DNA from: CAZKDV01 sp964551645
GTDB lineage: Bacteria; Bacteroidota; Bacteroidia; Bacteroidales; DTU049
NCBI GenBank assembly: GCA_964551645.1
Contig: CAZKDV010000092.1
Location: 1 to 9,325, forward strand
Reading direction: 5' to 3'
Length of the DNA stretch: 9,325 nucleotides
Each line of letters begins with the position of its first letter. Within the stretch, counting starts at the first letter, position 1. The notes under the pieces were generated by a model. That model saw nothing but the letters and a program-made list of their open reading frames with translations. It ran no database searches and was not told where the DNA came from. The position numbers were made by a program, and so were the translations under genes. Below are positions 1 through 7,554 of the stretch, piece after piece.

Positions 1-128
1 TATGATTATATATTTTTATCAAATAAATAGTCTTAAATGTAAATCATTTTGGTATAAAACAAGTAAATCTGAGAAATACAGATTTAATTGATGTTCCTCT
101 TTTAGGAATAAATATTGACAAATACTTC

Positions 129-1184
129 ATGCCTTCTGTTGCAAATATTATTGGAACCGACTTATCAAGATACAAACTTGTTAATAAAAATAAATTTGCA
201 TGTAATAGAATGCACGTAGGTAGAGACAATAGAATACCTATCGCTATCTCTGAAAGTGAAACTCCTTTTATGGTTTCACCTGCTTACGATGTTTTTAAAA
301 TAAAAGATGAAAACTTATTAAATCCACATTACTTAATGATGTGGTTTCAAAGAAAAGAATTTGATAGAGAATGTACTTTTCATACCGATGCTGATGTTAG
401 AGGTGGGTTAACTTGGGAAGATTTTTGCGATATGAAACTCCCCGTCCCTCCCATTTCCGAACAACATAAAATTGTAGCCGAATACCAAACCATAGAAAAT
501 AAAATAAAAGTAAACCAGCAAATTTGCCAAAAATTAGAAGCCACCGTACAAGCCATTTATAAAGAATGGTTTGTGGAGTTTAATTTCCCAGATGAAGAAG
601 GAAAACCCTATAAAGATAACGGCGGAAAAATGAGCTGGAACGAGGAATTAGAAAAAGAAGTGCCGGAGGGATGGGAAATGAAGGAGTTAAATGAAATTTG
701 TGAAATTAAAGCTGGAGGAGATAAACCACAACAATTTTCAGAATTTAAAACAAAAGAATTTAATATTCCTATTTTTTCAAATGGAATTATAAATGAAGGT
801 TTATATGGTTTTACAAATAAAGCAAACTTTGAAAAAGGAAGTACTACTATCTCAGCGAGAGGAACAATAGGTTATTGTGTTTTGCGAAATGAGGATTTTG
901 ATGCAATAGTTAGATTGTTAGTGCTCAAGCCAAAACTGAATAATTTCTCTATTTACTTGTGGCATACTTTGCAAAAAATAGAATTTGCAGATTCTGGGTC
1001 TGTACAAAAGCAATTAACTATCCCTCAAATATCGAAAGTTCAAATGTTATTTCCTAAGGTAAACATTGTAAGTAAGTACGAATATATTTCAAATAAGTTT
1101 TATAAAATTATCGAAAAGAATAATATAGAGAACCAAAAACTCACAGAATTAAAGTCTTTGTTATTGGCAAGGATGGTGAAATAA
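129..1184 (+). CDS. hsdS: Type I restriction-modification specificity subunit HsdS (5' end disrupted or incomplete)
   Basis: HsdS gives sequence specificity to type I restriction-modification: it binds the bipartite DNA target and bridges the HsdM methylase and HsdR motor subunits. From the ATG at 129, TRD1 covers roughly residues 1-105 and includes the typical PSVANIIGTDLS and MHVGRD segments. A central conserved linker runs about 106-165 (PVPPISEQHKIV, then a helix, then AIYKEWFVEFNFP). TRD2 covers about 180-312 and contains the common ISARGTIGY motif. The C-terminal conserved helix ends LTELKSLLLARMVK. HsdS-like sequence continues in frame upstream of the ATG (VNLRNTDL at about 63-86, then LLGINIDKYF), but the frame is closed by TAA at 24-26 and no ATG, GTG or TTG lies between 27 and 128. 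The true N-terminus is therefore damaged, lost by recombination, or begun at a non-standard codon. Family assignment is secure; function is doubtful. hsdM would be expected upstream, outside the window. Confidence 0.85.
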   Translation: MPSVANIIGTDLSRYKLVNKNKFACNRMHVGRDNRIPIAISESETPFMVSPAYDVFKIKDENLLNPHYLMMWFQRKEFDRECTFHTDADVRGGLTWEDFCDMKLPVPPISEQHKIVAEYQTIENKIKVNQQICQKLEATVQAIYKEWFVEFNFPDEEGKPYKDNGGKMSWNEELEKEVPEGWEMKELNEICEIKAGGDKPQQFSEFKTKEFNIPIFSNGIINEGLYGFTNKANFEKGSTTISARGTIGYCVLRNEDFDAIVRLLVLKPKLNNFSIYLWHTLQKIEFADSGSVQKQLTIPQISKVQMLFPKVNIVSKYEYISNKFYKIIEKNNIENQKLTELKSLLLARMVK

Positions 1185-1197
1185 AAAATATAGAATT

Positions 1198-4100
1198 ATG
1201 AAAGCATTATCACGTTTTAATCGAATTTTTGATAATAAAGGCAACATCGGTCCCATTGCTGAAAAATCAAAACGAAATTTTGAACTTATTTTAAATCATA
1301 AAATTTCAAAAACGGAGCGAGTTTATAATTTTTGTATTGGGCATGCATTTAGAAATATAGATAAGTCATTATTCAAATTTGAATTGAATGAAACTTCGAG
1401 GCAAATGGAAGCTACACAATACAAATCACTGCTTAAAGAGAATTTTGTTTTTGAAAAACAATTGCTCGAAATTATTACAGCCATTAGGGATTGTAACAGT
1501 CATTATGTCCACACTTTCGATAGACTTAAACTTTTAAACGACACTAATTTACTGACCTTTATAAAAGAGGCTTTTGAATTTTCTGTAATTGTGAATTATA
1601 TTAAAGAAAAAGAAAGTTCTTTTTCTGATTTTAAGAAAAATAAGCTTGTTAATTATCTTGTAAATAAGTTTTTTCCTAATAAAAAATATCAAAAAAGAGA
1701 GAGAGAATCTTTCTTGAAATTAAATCTCAACCAAGCTATTGAATACCTCCTTTTTATTGAAGTGAATGAAGAAAAAGAATGGAAAATAAATAAAGAATAT
1801 TACGTTTTTAGCATAAAACGAGGAAAATATCTATCGCACGAGGGACAACTATTTGTCTTGGCTTTATTTTTATATAAAAATGAAGCTGAACAGCTTATAT
1901 CAAGAATAAGTGGTTTTAAAAGAAGTGAAGATAAGTTCCATTATAAAAGAGATATATTTACTTTCTTTTCAAAAAAATATTCCAGTCAAGATATTCATAG
2001 TGAAGAAAAATATCTCATAAGATTTAGAGATATAATTCAATATTTGAATCGTTATCCCACTGTTTGGAATCCTTATATTGAGCCTAAACGTACTTGTCCA
2101 GAAATGCTTGATGCATTGGAAAAACATATTATTGAAAAAGAAATTTTTCGTTCTTTCCCAACCTATACAAATAAACCCGAAAGAGATAGATTTTTAGCTT
2201 TTGCTATAAATAATCTATTTACGGATAAATTATATTTATTCAATTTTGAAAACCTGAATTTTTCAAATAAAGAAATTGAGAGGTTTAATTATGAAATAGA
2301 TATTTCTCCTGAATTAAAAGATATAGATGCAAAAATTAAAAGAATAGGATTTGTAAACAAAAACACTAAAGAGTTTAGAGAAAAAGGAAAATTACAAAAA
2401 AGAAAAAAAGAACTCAAAGAAGAAAACAACCCTATAAAAGAAAAATTAATTGAACGTATTGAAAAAGAAATACTTATAAAATCATATGGAAGAAACATTG
2501 ATAGGTTTATGAGTTTTGCCATTAGGTTTTTAGCAGAAGAAAATTATTTCGGCAAAGAAGCAAAATTTAAACTATATAAATTCTATTCAAGTGATGAGCA
2601 AAACGACTTTTTAAATACTTTATCACAGAAAGAAAAAGACAAACTGAAATACCACAATAGCAGAATTGTACATTATTGTACTTATAGACAACATATGGAA
2701 AAATATCCAGACTGGGATACACCTTTTGTTGTTCAAAATAATGCCATTCAAGCTATTCTAAAATTTGAGCAAAACGATGAAAAGTTGTTCTCTTTTCAAA
2801 GAAACTTAATAATATATTTTTTAGAAGATGCATTTTACAATATTGAATCTGATGGTATTAAGAATAAAGGAAAATTACTTCTAAAGAAATATTACTATGA
2901 AAGCTTATTAGTCGATTTTAAAAAGGCAAAAAACAGCTTGTCAAAAAACAACATAACAACTCTACACAGAAAATTACTACCCAAAAGGTTGTTATATAAC
3001 TATCAAAAACCGCAGAGAGATTCAAACTTTGTTGAAGAAAATCCATTAAAAAAAATACTTATACAAACCAAAGAACAAGAAAAGCGTTACAACTTAATGT
3101 TAGAAAAAGCAAACAGATTAGGTTTAAAAGATGAGTTTCTTGTTAAAAATAAAGGAAAGCAATTTAAACTTAGGTTTATAAAAAAGGCATGGCATATTAT
3201 GTATTTTAAAGATATATATTTAGGTCAGTCTGCGTTACGTGGGCATCATAAATCACTTCATATCACAAAAGAAGAATTTAATGATTTCTCAAAATGGATG
3301 TATGTCTTTGACGAAGTTCCGCAATATAAGACTTATCTTAGAGAACTTTTGGAACAAAAGAACTTTTTTGATAATAATGAATTTAAAACTCTTTTTGATA
3401 CAAGTGAAACGCTTGAAAAGATGTATGCATTAACAAAAGAGAAATTTCAAAATTATATAAATTCTATTTCTAATACAGCTAAAGTAATTGGAGGTGTAGA
3501 AAATTATGAACATATTCTTGCAAAAGATATTGTTTATATCAATTTATCACATTTTATTAATTTTATTTCACAGGAGAAAATAATAGAGAAGAATGGGAAT
3601 AAAATTAATTTCATAGCAACAGAAAATGTAAAATACTTAGTACCAGAATATTATTACCAAGAAAAAATTGCCAATAATGATTTTAAAGAAAATAAAAAAC
3701 TTTTCAATAAATTAAGAAAAATAAAGTTGGAAGACGCTTTGTTGTACGAGCTTGCATTTAAATATTTACATGTGGACAAAAGTATAAGTTCCACCGCAAA
3801 AAATAATGTTGACACCTTGTTGACCTCTTCAATAACCTATCAAATTAAGAATGCAAATAATGAAGATTTATATGTTTTAAGAGTTCCTTTTAATCGATTA
3901 GAAATATTAGCTGTTCTAATTCAACATAAAACTGACCAGCAAGAAACTCCCAAAAATAGAAAGACAAGTTTTTTAGGAAATCTATATAAGTATCTTATGG
4001 ACTATAAAAGTAAATCAGGCGATATAAAGATTATAGCTTCTGATTTCCAGAATTCAAAAACAATAAGTTTTGAAGATTTGAATAAAATAAACAACGAGAT

Positions 4101-4527
4101 TATAGCTTCTTCTGTAAAAATGTCTATTGTTTTGATGGAACTAGAAAAGTTTTATATTTTAAAGTACAAAACTTTGATAGCCGCTAATGATAATCATATT
4201 AAAGTAAAAGAAATTAAAAACAATAATGCTAAAAGCGTAATAAACAACTATTTAAGCTCTAAGGATAGAAACAAAGTATTCCACTTTGGAGTTCCTGATA
4301 AGAACTATAATGAAATAATAGAAGAAATTGAAAGAAAGTTTATTGAAAAAGAAATTGATAAAACAAAAATTAATTCTTTTGACGATTTGGATTCAAATAT
4401 CAAAACTGTATGCAAAGAATTGATGGAGCATACATTGAGTGATAAATGTAGAAAGAGGCAAAACAGTACTAAAGAGGAAAATGATAGGGAATTTGAAAAA
4501 AGATATTATAAAGAAAAAATAAAATAA
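1198..4527 (+). CDS. cas13b: Cas13b, type VI-B CRISPR RNA-guided RNA endonuclease
   Basis: Cas13b binds a crRNA, recognises complementary RNA and cleaves target and bystander RNA in the cytoplasm with two HEPN domains; it also processes its own pre-crRNA. The 1109-aa product is in the usual Cas13b size range. The N-terminal HEPN motif is R97-DCNS-H102 (RDCNSHYVH) and the C-terminal motif is R1024-NKVF-H1029, about 80 residues from the C-terminus. HEPN motifs at the two extreme ends are typical of Cas13b, unlike Cas13a, c and d. The middle is Lys/Glu-rich and helical, matching the helical and lid domains that hold and process crRNA. The segment around residues 655-705 (KLRFIKKAWHIMYFKDIYL, GHHKSLHIT) looks like a conserved Cas13b block, judged from memory. 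The ATG lies 13 nt after the hsdS stop with no Shine-Dalgarno sequence or clear promoter, suggesting co-transcription. The matching type VI-B array starts 94 nt after the stop. G+C is visibly lower than in hsdR (23-27% in sampled lines against 37-38%). Confidence 0.96.
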   Translation: MKALSRFNRIFDNKGNIGPIAEKSKRNFELILNHKISKTERVYNFCIGHAFRNIDKSLFKFELNETSRQMEATQYKSLLKENFVFEKQLLEIITAIRDCNSHYVHTFDRLKLLNDTNLLTFIKEAFEFSVIVNYIKEKESSFSDFKKNKLVNYLVNKFFPNKKYQKRERESFLKLNLNQAIEYLLFIEVNEEKEWKINKEYYVFSIKRGKYLSHEGQLFVLALFLYKNEAEQLISRISGFKRSEDKFHYKRDIFTFFSKKYSSQDIHSEEKYLIRFRDIIQYLNRYPTVWNPYIEPKRTCPEMLDALEKHIIEKEIFRSFPTYTNKPERDRFLAFAINNLFTDKLYLFNFENLNFSNKEIERFNYEIDISPELKDIDAKIKRIGFVNKNTKEFREKGKLQKRKKELKEENNPIKEKLIERIEKEILIKSYGRNIDRFMSFAIRFLAEENYFGKEAKFKLYKFYSSDEQNDFLNTLSQKEKDKLKYHNSRIVHYCTYRQHMEKYPDWDTPFVVQNNAIQAILKFEQNDEKLFSFQRNLIIYFLEDAFYNIESDGIKNKGKLLLKKYYYESLLVDFKKAKNSLSKNNITTLHRKLLPKRLLYNYQKPQRDSNFVEENPLKKILIQTKEQEKRYNLMLEKANRLGLKDEFLVKNKGKQFKLRFIKKAWHIMYFKDIYLGQSALRGHHKSLHITKEEFNDFSKWMYVFDEVPQYKTYLRELLEQKNFFDNNEFKTLFDTSETLEKMYALTKEKFQNYINSISNTAKVIGGVENYEHILAKDIVYINLSHFINFISQEKIIEKNGNKINFIATENVKYLVPEYYYQEKIANNDFKENKKLFNKLRKIKLEDALLYELAFKYLHVDKSISSTAKNNVDTLLTSSITYQIKNANNEDLYVLRVPFNRLEILAVLIQHKTDQQETPKNRKTSFLGNLYKYLMDYKSKSGDIKIIASDFQNSKTISFEDLNKINNEIIASSVKMSIVLMELEKFYILKYKTLIAANDNHIKVKEIKNNNAKSVINNYLSSKDRNKVFHFGVPDKNYNEIIEEIERKFIEKEIDKTKINSFDDLDSNIKTVCKELMEHTLSDKCRKRQNSTKEENDREFEKRYYKEKIK

Positions 4528-4621
4528 ATTATTAAACATTCGTTCTTTGACATAAAAAGTAATTGTATTTAAGCAGAAAATAACAATACTTATCTGAAAA
4601 ATAGGGTATTACATCTTTCAT
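4528..4621 (+). promoter_or_regulatory. CRISPR leader between cas13b and the array
   Basis: This 94-nt AT-rich non-coding segment separates the cas13b stop from the first repeat. Its position beside the homogeneous, presumably younger, repeats marks it as the leader end, while the variant repeats lie at the far end. I see no full Bacteroidota promoter (TTTG, about 19 nt, TAnnTTTG) inside it. The array may therefore be transcribed by read-through from cas13b or from a promoter in the cas13b 3' end. The strongest element is the boxA-like motif listed separately. Confidence 0.65.
4541..4554 (+). promoter_or_regulatory. boxA-like antitermination motif in the CRISPR leader
   Basis: The sequence CGTTCTTTGACATA begins 13 nt after the cas13b stop. 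It resembles boxA, the NusB/S10 (NusE) recognition element, whose E. coli form is GCTCTTTAACA, and the TTCTTTGACAT element that I recall from Bacteroidota rRNA leaders. boxA elements are known in some CRISPR leaders, where they prevent Rho-dependent termination in the untranslated array. The role here is inferred from the match and its position; the TTGACA core could instead be a fortuitous -35-like word. Confidence 0.5.
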
Positions 4622-5910
4622 GTTGTAACTGCTCTTATTTTGAAGGGTAAACACAACGAAAAATAATCATCTTCGGCTTGAACATAGGTTGTAACTGCTC
4701 TTATTTTGAAGGGTAAACACAACAATGTTATAATAGCAACTTCAACTCCCAATGTTGTAACTGCTCTTATTTTGAAGGGTAAACACAACACACTGCATTG
4801 TGGTCAGATATTAAGATTGTTGTAACTGCTCTTATTTTGAAGGGTAAACACAACCTTTTCCACATCATTGCCGAAGTGTTCACGGTTGTAACTGCTCTTA
4901 TTTTGAAGGGTAAACACAACTACAAATCCTCCGGTACGCCTCAAGAGCGAGTTGTAACTGCTCTTATTTTGAAGGGTAAACACAACTAAAACAGGTTCGG
5001 CATCTATCCAAGAGGAGTTGTAACTGCTCTTATTTTGAAGGGTAAACACAACCTGAGCCTGACTTTCCTGCTAGTACCATACGTTGTAACTGCTCTTATT
5101 TTGAAGGGTAAACACAACCAAAATTGCCCGAACCTTCACACACATAAAGTTGTAACTGCTCTTATTTTGAAGGGTAAACACAACATAGCTTGCAGAATGA
5201 ATTGAAGTGATAGTGTTGTAACTGCTCTTATTTTGAAGGGTAAACACAACAATCATAAGACTGCTCTAAATCACTTATTGTTGTAACTGCTCTTATTTTG
5301 AAGGGTAAACACAACCCTTTAATTGGTGGAAGAGATCATACTACTGTTGTAACTGCTCTTATTTTGAAGGGTAAACACAACTCATACCCGTAAGTCCGAT
5401 GGAGTTTTTTAGTTGTAACTGCTCTTATTTTGAAGGGTAAACACAACCAATAGATGTTTCTTGCAATCCCCTTCTGAGTTGTAACTGCTCTTATTTTGAA
5501 GGGTAAACACAACTGTTTTGTATAGTGTAGCTGAGGCTTTTAGGTTGTAACTGCTCTTATTTTGAAGGGTAAACACAACCTACACAGCATTAAGGCAGAA
5601 CCGCTGTTGCGTTGTAACTGCTCTTATTTTGAAGGGTAAACACAACTATTTTATTTTGCTGTTGTAATGCTTGTAAGTTGTAACTGCCCTTATTTTGAAG
5701 GGTAAACACAACTGTAGAGGGTGTTGAAGTGTATGATATAAGGTTGTAACTGCCCTTATTTTGAAGGGTAAACACAACAGATCCGTTAACACTTCCCCAA
5801 AATTATCTGTTGTAACTGCCCTTATTTTGAAGGGTAAACACAACGGGGGCTTCAAATATGTGTTCGCCGAAAGGGTTGTAACTGCCCTTATTTTGAAGGG
5901 TAAACACAAC
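4622..5910 (+). CRISPR. Type VI-B CRISPR array, 20 repeats and 19 spacers
   Basis: The 36-bp repeat begins GTTGTAACTGC and ends GGGTAAACACAAC. Repeats start at 4622, 4688, 4754, 4819, 4885, 4951, 5017, 5083, 5149, 5215, 5280, 5346, 5412, 5478, 5544, 5611, 5677, 5743, 5809 and 5875. Spacers are 30 bp except number 3 (4790-4818) and number 10 (5251-5279) at 29 bp, and number 15 (5580-5610) at 31 bp. All 19 are distinct, with about 39% G+C by hand count (224 of 569), above the local background. GTTG/CAAC termini and an internal CTCTT/AAGGG stem around ATTTTG are typical of Cas13b repeats, and the sequence is close to Flavobacteriia VI-B repeats as I recall them. Repeats 1-16 are identical; 17-20 share one T-to-C change at position 12. 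In Cas13b crRNAs the repeat follows the spacer. No spacer obviously matches another part of the window by eye. Confidence 0.98.
5677..5910 (+). repeat. Leader-distal block of variant CRISPR repeats (17-20)
   Basis: Repeats at 5677, 5743, 5809 and 5875 read CTGCCC where the other 16 read CTGCTC; all other positions are identical. The C form makes a perfect CCCTT/AAGGG stem. The T form keeps the stem only as a G·U wobble in + strand RNA and would give an A·C mismatch in a - strand transcript. Because arrays grow at the leader, the distal C form is probably ancestral. The last repeat is intact and not degenerate. Confidence 0.9.
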
Positions 5911-7506
5911 TCTTCTAAAGCAAGCAAAAGAATTAGCTCAGCTGTTGCCGAAGACTTTGTAAATCATTATGAAAATAGAGTTTCAGAAGGAGCAAGCGTA
6001 AAAGGAAAAGCCATGTTTGTATGCAGCAATCGTGAAATTGCCTACGAATTTTATAAAAATGTAGTTACCTTACGCCCAGAGTGGAACAAAATAAAAGAAG
6101 CCGAAGAAGGAACAGAACTAAGTGATAAAGATAAACAAAAATTAAGACCCACCGAATACATCAAATTAGTAATGACCCGTTCCCAAGACGACCCCAAAGA
6201 GCTTTGGGAAATGCTGGGTACTTCGGAATACAGAAAAGAACTTGATAGACAGTTTAAAAATCCAAAATCTAATTTTAAAATTGCCATTGTTGTGGATATG
6301 TGGCTAACAGGATTCGATGTTCCTTTTTTAGACAGTATTTACATTGACAAACCCGTTCAGCAACACAATTTAATACAAACCATTTCGAGGGTAAATAGGC
6401 GATATGAAGGCAAAGAAAAAGGATTGGTTATAGATTATATTGGCATAAAAAAACACATGAATCTTGCCTTGGCAAAATACAACAAAGGCGATGAAGAAAA
6501 CTTTGAAGATATAGAACAATCCTTGGTAATTGTTCGCGACCATTTGGATTTATTGGCAAAACTTATGTATAAATTTGACAACACTAAGTACTTCAAAGGC
6601 AGTGCCATTGAGCAGTTACATACGCTCAATATGGCAGTAGAATTTATTCAACAAACCCAAGATATTGAAACTCGTTTTATTGGTTTTGTACGAAGATTAA
6701 AAGCCGCTTACGATATATGTGCCGGTAGCGAAAAATTAACCCAGTTAGAAAGAGATTATATGCATTTTTATTTGGCTATACGCTCCATTGTTTTCAAACT
6801 AAACAAAGGCAATGCCCCCGATACAGCTCAAATGAACACCAAAGTAAGAGAAATGATAAAAAATGCCTTGCAAAGCGATGGAGTAGAAGAAATTTTTAAA
6901 CTTGGAGAAGAAAACACTAACGAACAAGATATTTTAGACGAAGAATATTTGGCTAAAATTGACAAAATAAAACTTCCCAACACAAAAATAAAATTACTGC
7001 AACAATTATTAGCCAAGGCGATTGGAGAAATACGAAAAATAAACAAGGTAAAAGGTGTTGATTTTACTAAGAAAATGCAATCTGTTGTGGAACACTACAA
7101 TAACCGCAGTGAAAACGATATGTTAAGAAGTGAAGTATACGAAGAAATAGCCGAATCTTTAACAAATTTAATTTGGGATGTACAAAAAGAATTTAAAGCC
7201 GGTGAAGCATTAGGAATTGATTACGAAGAAAAAGCCTTTTACGATATATTGAAAGAACTTTGCAGAAAATATGATTTCACCTATCCCGAAGAAAAATTAA
7301 TTGAATTATCAAAAGCAGTAAAATTAGTTGTTGACAATCAAGCCAAATACCCCGATTGGAATAGACGAGACGATATAAAATCAGCATTAAAAGTTGATTT
7401 AATACTTGTATTAGACAAATTTGGCTATCCTCCGGTGGAACGAGATGAAGTGTATGTAGAAATCTTTGAACAAGCAGAAAATTTCAAGAAAAACAGATGT
7501 TTATGA
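5911..7506 (+). pseudogene. hsdR: HsdR C-terminal remnant (type I restriction motor/nuclease subunit, 5' half missing)
   Basis: HsdR normally has an N-terminal PD-(D/E)xK nuclease, two RecA-like helicase lobes that translocate DNA with ATP, and a C-terminal helical domain that docks to HsdM/HsdS. Only about 531 codons remain, where roughly 1000 are usual. Present are the second RecA lobe, with motif IV region KGKAMFVCSNREIAYEFY (residues about 31-48 counting from 5911), motif V (VVDMWLTGFDVPFLDS, about 127-142) and motif VI (QTISRVNRR, about 156-164). The C-terminal region, including KEFKAGEALGIDYEEKAFYD, matches the DUF3387-type domain. The nuclease domain, Walker A and DEAD/H motifs are absent, so the product could neither cut DNA nor hydrolyse ATP alone. 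HsdR-like sequence begins essentially at the last repeat. The open frame continues back through repeats 18-20 from a TTG at 5761, which is incidental. The first internal ATG is at 6013. Frame and composition are otherwise normal, so the break looks fairly recent. Confidence 0.88.
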
Positions 7507-7510
7507 TTGA

Positions 7511-7541
7511 ATTGAGGGTTTAATTTTTTTTACGAACTTTG
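7511..7541 (+). promoter_or_regulatory. Bacteroidota-type promoter for the SMR exporter
   Basis: ATTG at 7511-7514 and GAACTTTG at 7534-7541 are separated by 19 nt. This fits the Bacteroidota housekeeping promoter pattern (TTTG, 19-21 nt, TAnnTTTG), though the first two bases of the -7 box deviate. The start codon is only 13 nt further on, so the transcript would have a very short A-rich leader with no room for a guanidine riboswitch. Confidence 0.5.
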
Positions 7542-7554
7542 CAAAAAAAAACAG

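Noticed and set aside
1151..1160. AAAGTCTTTG at the end of hsdS as a promoter for cas13b
   Set aside because: Only the TTTG portion matches the -7 consensus and no -33 element lies 19-21 nt upstream.
2289..2522. Open frames opposite or out of frame with cas13b (2289-2522 on -, 3239-3433 on +)
   Set aside because: Both are fully contained in cas13b, which has clear HEPN motifs; their products are low-complexity or featureless shadows.
4601..4621. TACATCTTTC just before the first repeat as a promoter -7 box
   Set aside because: It ends in C rather than the required TTTG and has no -33 partner at the right distance.
4658..5874. Idea that spacers are biased to be antisense to coding sequence, as RNA targeting would favour
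   Set aside because: A hand count of stop-free frames gave 36 of 57 on the + strand and 34 of 57 on the - strand, so there is no visible bias.
4798..5927. Several small open frames on both strands across the array, encoding repeated VVTALILKGKHN or VVFTLQNKSSYN peptides
   Set aside because: They are translations of the 36-bp CRISPR repeat, which lacks stops in some frames; 36-bp repeats with 30-bp spacers keep phase by arithmetic. They are not genes.
6051..7046. Three - strand open frames within the hsdR remnant
   Set aside because: They mirror a strand with recognisable helicase motifs V and VI and have no start signals or homology that I recognise.
7507..7554. Guanidine riboswitch upstream of the SugE/Gdx exporter
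   Set aside because: The intergenic space is 48 nt, largely taken by the promoter, and shows no conserved riboswitch hairpins.
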